64,000 nucleotides of DNA from Desmodesmus armatus (lineage: Eukaryota; Chlorophyta; Chlorophyceae; Sphaeropleales; Scenedesmaceae), in NCBI GenBank assembly GCA_007449985.2, contig VIIQ02000595.1, positions 62,001 to 126,000 of the forward strand, read 5' to 3'. Every line of letters starts with the position of its first letter. The first letter of the stretch is position 1. The notes beneath the pieces were generated by a model. The model saw only the letters and a program-made list of their open reading frames with translations. It was not told the DNA's origin and did no database searches. The position numbers were made by a program, and so were the translations under genes. Of this stretch, positions 45,662 through 57,546 are shown piece by piece.

Positions 45662-45772
45662 ATAAGCTCGTTTAGCCGCATTTGCACATGCATATGCATC
45701 ACTTACTACTTCTTTTCGTTGACAGACACGGCAGCTTCAGCCTCTGCGATCTTATTACAACATTACCAAAGA
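45662..45772. repeat. Dispersed repeat downstream of LHCA3
   Basis: Copy of the element at 40300-40480: GCCGCATTTGCACATGCATATG, then ACACGGCAGCTTCAGCCTCT and GCGATCTTATTACAACA. Confidence 0.75.
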
Positions 45773-45924
45773 GTATAGCTTCATTTTAATTGTAACAGAG
45801 CAGCAGGACAACAACACACACACTTTGGAGCTGGAGACCAGGTCAGCAGCAACACCTCACAGCAGATAAGCACACACAGGGGGCTTTCAACATTTGCGTA
45901 CCTGCACGCACAGGTCGCTTTCAA

Positions 45925-46290
45925 GACAATCAACCTTTGGTCTGCTCTGCTGGACCTGTCCAGCTGCAGCCACGACATGTGGTGCTGTGATCTGAGATCT
46001 GCCCTACTGCACATTGCACTAGAGCTACTGCACATTGCACACACTGGTAGCTCCAACATGTGCATACCTGCACACACTTCCAGGACAACAAAGCTTTGGT
46101 CTGCTCTGCTGGACCTGTCTAGCTGCGGCCACGACGTGTGGTGCTGCGATCTGAGATCTGCCCCTACTACTGCACATCACACACACAAGTGGGCTTCAAC
46201 ACGTGCACACACTTCCGGGACAAGCAAGCTTTGGGCTGCTCTGCTGCACCGGTCAAGCTGCAGCCACAACGTTCCATGTCGTGTTGAGAT
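45925..46290. repeat. Three-copy tandem repeat
   Basis: TTTGG.CTGCTCTGCTG.ACC, then AGCTGC.GCCAC.AC.T and GATCTGAGA, occurs at about 45935, 46098 and 46229. Non-coding. Confidence 0.75.
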
Positions 46291-46559
46291 CTGAGAATCG
46301 CCCTGACTACTGCACACTGCTGCAGACCATCCGACACCCTTTCCCCAACCAAGAGAACAGATCCCGACACGGCGCCAACGCAGCCCAGTCAGTGTGCATC
46401 AGCAACTTGCCTTTGGCACACATAGAGCAGATACCCCTTGACTACCATGTGGCCCAACCCTCAACCCTGTGGCTACCTGGCACCAAGGCTACTACGCCAA
46501 AGCACAGTGCCTGCTGCAGCTGCTGCTGCTGGTGATAGCGTGTTGTAACCTTGCATGGC

Positions 46560-46995
46560 GCCGTCACACATGCGCCCAGAGGCATTATTGCGGCGCTGCT
46601 AGTGGCAGCGCGTCACATACCTGCACGGCGGCATCGCACACGTGACCAGCCATATCTACAGCGCTGCACCATTGACCGCTGCCGCTGCTAGTCATAGCGG
46701 GTCACATAATCGCCAGGTGGCGTAATCAGCGGCGTCCACCGTTGCGGCTTTGGGGGAGCGCACCGCACCACTTACCGCTGCCGCTGTTGATGGTAGCCCG
46801 TTACGTAATCGCACGGCAGCGCCACACATTCAACCGGCGGCGTCCAACTCTGCGGGACTGGCTGCGCCTTTGGTGGGAGCACGCTACACCAATGACCGCT
46901 GCTGCTAATGGTAGCCCGTTTCGTAATCGCACGGTGGCGTCACACACGCAACCGGCGGCGTCCAACGCTGCGGCACCGGCTGCGGTTTTGGTGGA
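46560..46995. repeat. Tandem GC-rich repeat reaching into the last exon of the next gene
   Basis: Units of roughly 100-120 bases carry CCGCTGCCGCTG.T..TGGTAGCCCG, AATCGCACGG.GGCG and CGGCGTCCAACGCTGCGG. The most similar pair is at about 46778-46880 and 46896-46995. The right-hand unit overlaps the final coding codons of the strictosidine-synthase-like gene (46940-46995). Confidence 0.75.
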
Positions 46996-49900
46996 GCGTT
47001 GTGAGGTCCACATAGCTGACATAGTGGGCGGAGAGGCCGCCCAGCCACAGTTTGCCGTTGTGCTCGTGTGCTGATGAGATGCGAAAGGCTGAGGGCTCGA
47101 TGTTCTTGGCGGGATCGCCGGGGTCTTCGAGGAACTCCAGCACCTCCCCTTCGGGCGAAACCTGTTTCGAAAAGGTCGGAGAAAACCGCGAAGCCGTCGA
47201 TGATCGTCGGATTTTCAGGGTTAGGCGGGCTGGTTTCTCTGTTCCTCCTCCTTGCCCCTGTTTCCGAAGTCCGTTGTGCAGCTGTAAAGCATTATACTGG
47301 TGCAGTGTTGCAGTCAGCAAAAGCAGCATCAGGCCGTGTCCATCACACTGCTGCATGGCTGTAGAGTCACTGGATCATCATGAAATCATGTGCTGTGCTG
47401 ACAGCACCAGGCTGCTGCCCACTAATGGCCCTGCAGCAGCTCACCTTGACCACCCCTCCCCACTCAGTGACTGCTGGCCGGATGCGCTCAGACATCCAAG
47501 GCAGGATCGCCCGGATGATGGGCAGATGAAATGTCTGCAGCCAAAAGCAATCAGCAGGATGCAATGGACATCAGCGTGAGTGGCAAGGCTGTGCACGCAC
47601 ACGCATTCGTATTACACCTTAAGCTGCACCATTTTGGAAGCTGCCTGACAAGTGCGCGGGGGTACCTAGCCAGAGTGCGCGAATGAAGGCGCAACGGCGC
47701 AGTGCTACATAAGCGCACACCACCAACTAATCCACCAGCAGCGCCTGTCAGCAAGCGCGACGTCTCCTTGCTCACCCCCCCACCCCACCCTGTCCCCCAC
47801 CCTCACATATGTGCGCGCATGTCCCCCAACCTCACCCTCACAGCCGGCCCCCGCCCCTGCCCTTAACCCCACCCCCACCCCCTTTGTCCCCCCCCTCACC
47901 CCTCCGCCCCCGTCCCCCCCCCCCCCCCCCACCCCCACAAACACACACCTGCGTTGCTTTGGGAGGGGCTACCAGCAGTGCGACCCAGAAGTTGCCGTCA
48001 GGGGCACGTGCCACACCATCCGGGTGCCTGGCAGATGACTAATCATCACCTCCATGCTGCCAGCCTGACCACAGCATGACACAGCACAGCACGACACAGC
48101 ACAGCACGGATGTGAGCCGGCACAAAAAGGACATGCCACCCAGTATTGGCTTGAACTGACTCACTGTGTGGTGTCAGCATGCCTGCAGGTCATGTGCCCA
48201 TGCTACAGCATAGACGGCACAGCGAGACACCCCCCTCCCACCCCGTTTGCCCCACATATCAGATCATCAAATGTGGGGGTACCGCCCAGCGGTGAAAGTA
48301 TTCACTTGTAACAACCTGCCCCCCTCCCCTGCAGATGTCCCTCTGTGGCATGTTGCCAACAAACTCAGTAAGTCAGTGACGTACCGGCTGGCAAGTGGCC
48401 TCAGAGAGAAAGCAACAATCTTGTATCCTGCAACCACACCATCGTCATCTTATCACTGCCTACGTTGCTGTTACTGTGACTGTTACAACCGTTACATATT
48501 TCCAAACAAGCCCTGGGCGCCCGGTACTCCTACCTTTGGTCCTTTGAGCCAGTACTTGACTAATCGCAGCCTGTCGGTCTCGCTGATGACGAGGAATGAG
48601 TCATCAGCAGCAACTGCAATGCCATTGGAGTAGAAGAACCCGCTGGCCAGCAGGTGGGTCTCACGGGTGGTGGGGTTGTAGCGGTACACCTTGCCGCGAG
48701 GCAGGCCCTGCGGGGGGGGGGGGCGTGATAGTTCAGGGGTCTAGCCATGGCAGGGTTTAGGGAAGGAGCACCCTATAATGCAGCAGGTGGGTCTCACGGG
48801 TGCCGGGTTGTAGCGGTACACCTTGCCACGAGGCAGGCCCTGCAGGGGGTGGGGGTGGGGAGGGGGGGGGGAGGCGACAGTTTGGGGGTCCGTGGGGGGG
48901 GGGGCAGGGACAGGGGGCAATTCAGGCGTCAGGCCACAGGCACTGCATTGGCAATGGGCTGGGGCTGGGGCGGGGACAGGGGGCAGGGACAGGGGCAGGG
49001 ACGGGAGCGGGGCACACATTGCAAGAGGGTATTGTGCATGCAGCACTTTTGGGGGTCCGTTTGCAAAGGTAAGGGTCCGATAACACAGGGTCTGGCCACA
49101 GCCAGGGTAGGGGAGGAGCACATACTGCAAGAGGGGTCTCGTGGGTGGTGGTATTTTAGGTGTGCCTTGCCACACTAGTGTGGCCAGGCCGGCACTGCAG
49201 GGTGTGCAGAGAGCAGGGTGTGTGCAGAGACAGCTACTCCCTCTCTGCCTCCCCCTTTCACCAGTCCCTCCCTCAATCCCCCCCCCCTCACCTGGCACAT
49301 GCCCAGCCCCCAGCCCTTGACTGTGTCCCAGTAGCCTGCCCGCCCATCAATGGATGGAACCCACTTGATGCGGCTGTCAATGGGGGCATTCCTGTGCACA
49401 CGGCACAGCACAGCACAGCACACAGCACAGTTGTGAAAAATGTGGACCATGCCTGCTGAAGCAATGTCCAGGTCAGTGCCCCCGCCTTTATTACACCCAC
49501 CCACGCCCCCAAGCACACACAACCTGTTGTTTGCCCGCCCCATCTCCCCCCCCCCCCACACACACACAGAGAGTGGCTGGCCAGCCAATCTGTGTCTCAG
49601 GAGGTGCATCCATAAATGCACTTCCTGTGTCTACACAGGACACAGGTAGATGGTCGCACCTGTGTACTTGATGTCGACCGAACATGTGAAGTATACCATG
49701 CAGTCTGCAGCAATGTCCAAGTCACCCCCCCCCCCTTCTGCCCACCCACGCCCCCAAGCACACACTGCGTGATAATTGCCCGCCCCTCTCCTCCCCCCCA
49801 CCAAAACACACAGGACGCACGTACTAGTACACGGTCTCCCCCCCCCCGACCACATACAGGACACACCTGTGCAGAATGATGTCGACCGATGATGTGAAGA

Positions 49901-50757
49901 CCATCCCATGAGCAGCAATGTCCAGGTCGTTGGCGTATATGATGGGCTGGTGTGCCCCAGCCCCCCCAAACACACGTCTGTGCCCCCCCCCCCCCCCCCC
50001 GCCCCCAAGGACACACTGCGTAATGTTTGCCCCCTCCCTCCCTCTCCCCTACTGCCCCGCCCCCCAAACCTTTTTTGGGGGGGGGGGGGCACACGTACTA
50101 CCATGATGGCCGCACCTGTGCAGAATGATGTCCACTGATGATGTGAAGTAAACCATGCCGTCAGAAGCAATGTCCAGGTCGTTGGCGTATATGATGGGCT
50201 GGTCGGGCTCCAGGGGGGAGGACCCACTCACACGGCTGGCCACAAACTCAACTTGGGTGCTGCCCTTGCGCAACAGCAGCAGACCCTGCAGGAAGCAAAG
50301 GAGGGGGGAGGGGGTGGGAAGCAACTGTGTGTGTAAGGCAGAGAGGATACAAGTGTAGCTAGCATGTGTGTGTGTGTGGGGGGGGGTGTCAATGTGTTGC
50401 AGTCCATGTGTCGGCGTTCTCGCCAACCACACCTCCCCCCTCCCCTCCACCCCCCCCCCCCCAGCAACACTCCTCTCCCCAGCCCTTCCCCCCTCACCCC
50501 CCCCCCCAAACCCCCCTTCCCCACCCACCTTCAGTGCATCACACACATACAGGTCCCCCTGTGCATTGAAGGCTGCACCCAGTGGCCTACCAGGTCCCAG
50601 GTAGGCAGTGGGCCTAGGGTTTAGCAGTGAAAATGTGCCGTCAGGGTTCTCTGCTGCCTCAAAAACCCCGCCAAATTTGTCCAACATGGTGGCCACGCCA
50701 TCAGGGGACACGATCACAGACTCTGCAGCAGCGGCAGCAGCAGCAGCAGCAGCAACA

Positions 50758-50789
<32 letters not shown>

Positions 50790-51338
50790 GGTTGTTGTAG
50801 CAGCAATATTGAGCCCCTAAGAGATGGACTAAGAGATGGTGGAGGTGTGTCGCTGAGTGCCAAGTACAGCACATGTGGCAAATGCCTTTCTGGGTCAAGC
50901 TTTATGCTCGCTGTGCCCCCCCTCCCCCCCGGGCTTGCGGCTGCCTGCCCCACTCTCTCTTTGACCCCACACTTCCTGCTGCGGCCTACCCGAGCCATCC
51001 ACCACTCCCTCAACAACCTTTGTGGTGATAAAGTCCTCCTGCTTTTAGACCCTCGACCCCTATATTCCAAAAGGCTGTGGAGGTGCGGGGGTGAGTGCCT
51101 TGCTTCCCGTACTGTGCATGTGAGGATGCCTTTCCGGGATCAAGTTGATGTGCTTGCTGCCTCCCCCCCCCCCCCCACCAACTCCCTGCGCTATCACCCC
51201 CCCCCCCTGGGGCTTGCTGCTTCCTGCCAATTTGTCTTTTGAGACCCCACACTTCCTGCCGTGCCCTACCTGATCCATCCACCACCCCCTCGAACACCCT
51301 CTTGGCTTGCAGGCGTGAGTTGCGGGTGAAGGCACCCT

Positions 51339-51383
<45 letters not shown>

Positions 51384-51807
51384 TGGCGGCAGCATCAGCA
51401 GCGGCAGCATCAGCAGCAGCGGCAACAGCATCAGCAGCATCAGCAGCAGCAGCAGCAGCAGGCGGAGGTGGATCACTACAATACTTCCATGCCACTGGCA
51501 TTGCCAGAGCATCAGCAGCGGATGCAATGGACTACAATCTCTACCTCAGAGACCCCCCTCACCCCCCCCCTTTGAGGTATCATACATGGCATGAAAGCCT
51601 GTTGAACTTTGACAGACTTTGATGCCATGCATCTCACAACCCCTTCAGGGACCTCAACCGTGTGTGTGGGTGGGGGTGGGGGGGGGGGGGGTACGGTGGA
51701 GGTTATTGCCGCTGCTTGTGTCCTTGTGATGCTGCTGTACGCAGGTGCTGCATTTACATGCCGCAGCTGGTTTAGACGCATGCTGCTGGTCCTGCACTGG
51801 AGGCCAC

Positions 51808-51858
<51 letters not shown>

Positions 51859-51900
51859 GCCACCATTGCTGATGGCATGAGTGCTGCTTGATGCTGCCTG

Positions 51901-51963
<63 letters not shown>

Positions 51964-52559
51964 AGCCGCCAGTGCTAATGATATGACAGTTGCTTGACGC
52001 TGCCTGTGTGGCTGCCTGTGTGGCTGCCTGTTTTTTGTTTGGTTCCTCGTTCATGTGGCTGCCTGTTTGGCTGCGTGTATGGCTGCGTGCGTGTCTGCCT
52101 GCATTGTTGCCTGTATGTCTGCCAGAAATACACGGTGTATGTCTGCGTGTATGGCTGCCTGTGTGGCTGCGTGTATGTCTGCCTGTATGGCTGCGTGGAT
52201 GGCTGCGTGTAGATACAGGAAGTGCATCCAGCCAATGCATCAACCATCCGTGTATGGCTGCCTGTATGTCTGCGTGTATGACTGCCTGTGTAGCTGGTTG
52301 TGTGTCTGCCTGCCTTGCTGCCTGTATGTCCGCCTGTTTGTCTGCCTGCATTGCTGCCTGTGCGTCTGCGTGAATATCTGCGTGTGCGGCTGCCTGTCCT
52401 GCTGCCTATGTGGTTGTGGCTGTGCCGCACCTCATAGGGCGGTGGGCTTTCTGCTGCTGCTGCTGCTGCTGGAGCTGCTGCTGCTGCTGCTGCCGCCGCC
52501 ACTGCTGATGATATGCATGTGGCTTTTGCTGCCTGTGTGGCTGCCTGTGTGGCTGCTTC

Positions 52560-52632
<73 letters not shown>

Positions 52633-53187
52633 TGTTATGGATGAATAGCATGAATGTTGCTTGATGCTGCCTGTATCATAGTGCCGCACCTCATAGGGTC
52701 GCGGGTGCCAGGGGAAGACATCTGCTGGGTACAGCTGCACCTGCTGGTTCACAGCTGGGTAAGGAATAGGCACCTTGATAGCACCTGCAGCAGGATTTCA
52801 TGGGGAAACCGAGTGGAAAGAAAGCACAGAACCATCACAGTTGTGTCTGCACAACAGAACTTCTCCCACATTGCTGCCTATCGGCCTGGCCCCAGGGAGT
52901 CTGATAACCAGCATCAGGTCAAGCGATACATAACGTATGCAAGCTATACGTCTGATGGTAATTTTGGTTGCAGGAGTATTTCCCTTGGCTCTGTGCCTCC
53001 ATGTGTACAGTCCCATGTTATACAGCAGAAGCAGCAATGGTGGGTAGCCCAGAGCACCGGATGGCCACAATGCCAATTCCAGCATACCTGTGTTGATAAG
53101 GTGTATGGTGAAGCTACAGACGGCGAAAAGTGCTGCCGCGATAAGTGTGGAGGGGCCCCAGCCACTGCGCGCGCTCTTTGCCCCCAT
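46940..53187 (-). CDS. Strictosidine-synthase-like / APMAP-type beta-propeller membrane protein (10 exons)
   Basis: Exons in coding order: 53187-53088, 52784-52690, 51336-51270, 50722-50529, 50285-50116, 49391-49292, 48707-48534, 48064-47949, 47534-47445, 47161-46940. One added base in the eighth exon makes all phases agree and gives 442 aa. Residues about 13-32 (STLIAAALFAVCSFTIHLI) form a signal anchor. The six-bladed propeller motifs follow: GRPLGAAFNAQGDLYVCDALKG, IIYANDLDIASDGMVYFTSS, KVYRYNPTTRETHLL, FYSNGIAVAADDSFLVISE, KYWLKGPKAG, LPG.PDGVARAPDGNFWVAL and EHNGKLWLGGL. Plant and animal relatives sit in the endomembrane system; enzymatic alkaloid synthesis is not implied. Exon 8 lacks one C (reads LPGT then shifts). 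The last 15 or so residues (Arg-rich) come from the tandem repeat beyond the propeller. Confidence 0.86.
48782..48846 (-). repeat. Copy of strictosidine-synthase-like exon 7 start
   Basis: GLPRGKVYRYNPA then a deletion relative to the true exon 7 (48707); acceptor and poly-C context are retained. A fainter trace is at about 49150-49200. Confidence 0.75.
49437..49476 (-). repeat. Third copy of strictosidine-synthase-like exon 5 3' end
   Basis: Reads DLDIASAGMVH then diverges; a decayed form of the exon 5 end at 50116-50190. Confidence 0.65.
49655..49722 (-). repeat. Second copy of strictosidine-synthase-like exon 5 3' end
   Basis: Reads DLDIAADCMVYFTCSVDIKYT and ends in CACAG|GTGCG, the same donor as exon 5. 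Confidence 0.75.
49866..49958 (-). repeat. First copy of strictosidine-synthase-like exon 5 3' end
   Basis: Reads IIYANDLDIAAHGMV with a one-triplet/one-base shift, then TSSVDIILH and CACAG|GTGTG. It is about 250 bases downstream of exon 5. Confidence 0.78.
50728..50790. repeat. (CAG)n tract upstream of strictosidine-synthase-like exon 4
   Basis: Interrupted CAG/CAA triplets immediately precede (in coding direction) the CTGCTGCAG acceptor at 50723. Confidence 0.85.
50960..51040 (-). repeat. Copy of strictosidine-synthase-like exon 3 end plus intron start
   Basis: GTTGAGGGAGTGGTGGATGG, then CTCGGGTAGG and AGGAAGTGTGGGGTC, repeats the exon 3 end and the first about 30 bases of its intron (51240-51300). 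Confidence 0.75.
51805..51964. repeat. Two long (CTG)n tracts
   Basis: About 16 and 20 CTG units with a short spacer containing a near-repeated flank (CGCCA.C.TTGCTGATG). They lie in intron 2 of the strictosidine-synthase-like gene. Confidence 0.9.
52000..52430. repeat. GCCTGT-based minisatellite
   Basis: More than 25 imperfect 12-base units of the type TGCCTGTRTGKC / TGCGTGTATGGC. It gives repetitive Cys/Ala or His/Thr readings in all frames but sits within an intron. Confidence 0.88.
52426..52446 (-). repeat. Copy of strictosidine-synthase-like exon 2 3' end
   Basis: CCGCCCTATGAG|GTGCGGCA repeats the exon 2 end and donor at 52690. Confidence 0.65.
52561..52629. repeat. (CTG)23 tract
   Basis: Perfect CTG run in intron 2 of the strictosidine-synthase-like gene. 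Confidence 0.9.
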
Positions 53188-54336
53188 TGCCTCTGCGCGG
53201 CAGTAGTTGCCTTGCGTTAGACGTGCGTTTATGCATATTTCTCTGTTAATATTCTATATCTAAGCTGATTGGGTTAGTAAGTGCTGGCAGAATCAACTAA
53301 AGTGGATGGCCTGGATTAGTCACCCAGCGTCAACTGGCACCACCCCGCTCGACGCACACAGCCAGCCAGTCAATGTCAACCCGGTGACACATGATCGAGG
53401 AAGCAGATTTGGAGTCTGTTCACGTGCGGACGTGCTCAGCAGAGGCTGTTGGCCTTGTCAGTTTGTGAGTCCAAACACCCCGCACCTTCCGTTTGTTCCC
53501 TACTTTGTTGACTGGGCTGCACACATCACCCCGTACACCTTCCCCACCTTCTGCCCACGACTGCAAGTCAGTCTGCTTGTCACATACGTAGTGCACCAAC
53601 CGTAGCAGCGGTGCGCACATGTGGCCATCACATGTCCTCTGCTCCTGAGACTAATAAGACTGCTCATTCTGCAGCGGGTGGTATAACGCCTCCCCCCAAC
53701 TTCACCTGACCAACAGGACTAATCATTAGTTGCCTGTAGGATTGAATATGGGCAGGAACAGTCCACAGCCTGGGAGAAAGGAGCACACGACCAAAAACCT
53801 GAAAACAAGCTTGGTCGGCTGCTGCGCTCAACTGCAAGCAAAGGTGCTTGGCAATAGCCCGTGCACACCCCTCCACCACTGCAACAATCGCCGTACAACA
53901 ATGAAGATACAATGTTACAAATTCAAATACCAGGATACTGTACAACCACTTGTGTGGTCTGTCAGGCGGCAGCAGCAGACTGTGAACACACAGCATCCAC
54001 CTGGCCTCAGCTCAAACTACGCACTACGTGCCAGGAAAGGTGAGAGCGAGCAAGGGTGGCAACAAAGCACACCAAGTGAAAACTTGCTCAGTCGGCAAGC
54101 TGGGGGCCACCCACCCTCCACAAGCACACCCCGTAGGGGGCCAGCGAGGCTCACGGGGCACGCGATCACAACACGTCTGGGAATGTGCTTGTGCGAATAT
54201 TGTCTGGCTGTGCCACCATGGTGCCGTCAAGATATGATGTCATGCTGCCAATCGCCAGATTGTGCCCACCACACCCACGCAGCCTTGCTGCATCCCCCCC
54301 CTCCACCCCCCCTCCCCCCCCCCCCACCACCGGCTG
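53188..54336. other. Intergenic region between RMD5 and strictosidine-synthase-like genes
   Basis: It contains the 3' flank of the RMD5-like gene, including a copy of its last exon end at about 54168-54240, and the promoter of the downstream gene. TTACA at 53915-53919 (TGTAA on the minus strand) is a plausible polyadenylation signal about 420 bases past the RMD5 stop. No other gene is seen. Confidence 0.45.
54168..54240 (-). repeat. Copy of RMD5 last-exon end beyond the stop
   Basis: It repeats the sequence encoding GP.ARPDNTRTLTFPDV with many substitutions, about 150 bases after the true stop at 54337. Confidence 0.65.
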
Positions 54337-55207
54337 TCACAGCACGTCCGGGAATGTGAGTGTGCGTGTGTTGTCTGGCCGCGCTTCCATTGGGCAGTAT
54401 GGGCACTTGAACACCCGGCTGCGGCTGCGCGCAATCTTCTGTATGCTCTGCTCACACAGCACATGGTTGCAGGGCAGCAGCTTGGGGGGTTGTCTGCACA
54501 GCAACAGCAACAGCGACACACCATGAACAATTACGTGGTGCAGATGGTGACATAAACAACAGATGTTTGCAACCCAAAATCGGAGGAACTCAGCGCCAAT
54601 TTCTCACCATGTACTATCCCTCCCTGCCCCGGCACCTTCCACCCACATGCTGTGCTCTGGGCCCTGCCAACGGGCCACAATTGAGTCGTACACAAACTCA
54701 GGCCAACTACATGCCGGCACCCCCCCCCCCTTCTGTTTTCCCACACCAATGTTCGCCATGTATCTCCCCCCCCCCCACCCCACACGCCCCTCACCCACCT
54801 GCTGTGCTTTGGTCCCTGCTGACGGGGCATGCGAATATTGAGTGGTACACAAACTCCTGCCCCAGCTCAATCTCTATCGGCAGTTGGTCGCAGCTGGCCA
54901 GCTCTTGCCCTCCCTTCTCCATCACACCAGCAAGCTTCAGCAGCGCAGGCAGCACGACACTGCCGGCAGCGAGGGTCACTGCGAGCGGGCTGTCGTACGC
55001 CTGCGCAACGGAAAATGCAAGCGGAAACACAAGAGCAATGTTGAAGAAATGCACATGGAGTGGTGCAGCAGCAGCAGGAGGTTCAGCGGCGCAGGCAGCG
55101 CAACACTGCCGCCTGCAAGCGTCACTGCGAGCAGGCTGTCGTATGCCTGCATGCGCGGCAGAGCAATGCGGGATGTAAAGCCGATGAAGTGTAGAAGTGG
55201 AGCAGAA

Positions 55208-55259
<52 letters not shown>

Positions 55260-57515
55260 GCTTCAGCAGCGCAGGCAGTGCAACACTGCCGGCTGCAAGC
55301 GTCACTGCGAGCGGGCTGTCATAAGCCTGCGCAACGGCAAATCAGAACAACGGTGTATATCCACAAGTAGCAGTTTTTGTTGTCCAGTGCAGTCACCATT
55401 GCAGAGGGAGTGGGCAGACATGCAGAGCACTACGGGGGGGGGGGGGTAGGGGGGGTACCACATGTCAGCAACGGCCCAGTCTTGCAATAAGCCTTCGTAG
55501 CATGGGTTCAAGACGAATGTGGTCGCCCATCAATCGTTTTGTGAGAGCTGTTGGCACCAATGAGCCGCGACCTGTGGACTAGCAGTAGTCCCACCATGCA
55601 TTGCTTCTGTAGCCCTCCAGGTCAGGCATGGTGGGCTACAGGAGCAGTGCACAGTGGGACTACTGCAAGCCGACAGGTTGTGGCGGCTACGCGGGTTGAA
55701 GCTGTGCTGTGGTGTGAGTCACGTGGTTGTGAGTCACGTGGTCATGTGGTTGTGAGTCACGTGGTCATGTGGTTGCGAGTCACGTGGTCATGTGGTTGCG
55801 AGTCACGTGGTCATGTGGTTGTGAGTCACGTGGTCATGTGGTTGTGAGTCACGTGGTCATGTGGTTGTGAGTCACGTGGTCATGTGGTTGTGAGTCACGT
55901 GGTCATGTGGTTGTGAGTCACGTGGTCATGTGGTTGTGAGTCACGTGGTCATGTGGTTGTGACTGTACTGCACCAACAACAAGGAATCACACAACACCAC
56001 ACAACCTGCACATGCTGTACCCTATCGCACCCCACCCACCCCACCCACCTGCCTGCCCCATGAGGCTGCAGGCCTGCCGGGCAAACTATTGAGCCGCGTC
56101 ACCCCCTGCGTCCCTGCCAGTCCCCTGTACAAGCTTCTCTCTCTGTCTCTGTCCCATAAAGCTGCAGGCCTGCCGTGTAAGTCGTGCGCCACACCCTCCC
56201 CTGGCACTTATGCCAGGCCTACTGCAAGAGCTTGCAACACAATCTCAGCGGAAGGGGGGGGGGCAGTTGTCTTGGGCTTCGGAAGGGTCACGTGGGCGGG
56301 GTGGGAATAGGGAGGGAGGCGAGGGGCAGTGGGGGGGGGGAGAAGGGGGGGTGAGGGGAACGGGAAAGGCGCAGGATGGGAGGGATGTCATCCACACGCA
56401 CCTGTCCCATAGGCTGCAAGCCTGTCGTGCAAACTCGTGTGCCACCTCGTCCCAGCGGCTGCCACACAGCAGGTCAGCGTAGGGCGTGTCATCCGGTGCG
56501 CGGTCAACAAACAGCAGGCAGCCCATCAGCCGCTGGATCTCACACATGTGACGAGCCTGCGGTCAAGGAATGAGAGTGAGAAAGAGTGAGGAGGTGGGGA
56601 GGGCGCACGCACACTGGGTGAGAACTGGTTTGAAACTCATGCTCTTCACTACCTTCAAACAAACAGCAGGCAGCCCATCAGCCGCTGTATCTCACCCATG
56701 TGACGAGCCTGCAAGGGAGCAGGATAAGGGGGAACACACACACACACACACACAGGGTTATACCTCTGTGCCCTTTGCTGACTTCTTGATGCACATCTTT
56801 CCAGCCACCATCCACAACACAGCGCGATTTGAGCTCTGCTGGCAGAGCAGACATGACATATGCAGCACGTTGCCGAGCAAGCCATTATGCACGCATACAC
56901 GTATCCGCTGTCACACCTCAGCCAAGCTGCCGCCCACGAATTTGGGTCATTTGTTCAAGCAGCAAACGGGAGTACACCTTTGTAGGGACGGCAGTACGCG
57001 TAAAAGGAACAGTGAAGATAACAATGGCGGAAGAAGTTGAGAAGTCGTCAAGAGCCACACACATGTAACTCATGTGTTTAACACACTCACCCTGAATGGT
57101 CCAAAGTGCTGCTGTGCGTAGCGAAGAGCCGCTGCCTGTCCGCTGCTGCTGAGTGTGTTTAGGAAGTTGAGCTCGTGCAGCCTGAACTCAAAGCCACCTG
57201 GTGCACCGTCATGCGACAACTGGCTGCGGTGCTGCTGCGCCCAATCCAGGCGGGACCTAGGTTGTGGGCCTTGATCTGGGGGGCAGGGGGGGGGGGAGGG
57301 GGTGGGGGGGGGAGGGGGGGGGGGGGGTGCACACAGCAATTGTGAAAACAGGTCAACGGACAAAGTTGCTGCTGCTGAGTTTGTTTAGGAAATTCAGCTC
57401 ATGCAGCCTGATCTAAAAAAAAAAACCGGGGCACCGTCGTGTGACAGCTGGCTGCGATGCTGCTGCGCCCACGCGGGACCAAGGTTGTGGGCCTTGATCT
57501 GCGGGGCAACGTGTT

Positions 57516-57546
<31 letters not shown>

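Larger units (their letters stand above)
44501..46939. other. Intergenic region between LHCA3 and the strictosidine-synthase-like gene
   Basis: The LHCA3 3' UTR begins with a CAG run. TGTAA motifs at 45426 and 45536 are possible polyadenylation signals. The rest holds the dispersed repeat (45662-45772) and two tandem repeats (45925-46290, 46560-46995). No gene is recognised. Confidence 0.5.

Noticed and set aside
52055..52648. Repetitive Cys/Ala plus-strand protein and His/Thr minus-strand proteins
   Set aside because: Both are translations of the GCCTGT minisatellite within an intron of the propeller gene; the repeat gives open frames by its 12-base period.
55715..55965. CRISPR-like array of 23-bp repeats
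   Set aside because: Units are contiguous with no variable spacers and the setting is a eukaryotic intron; it is a minisatellite.
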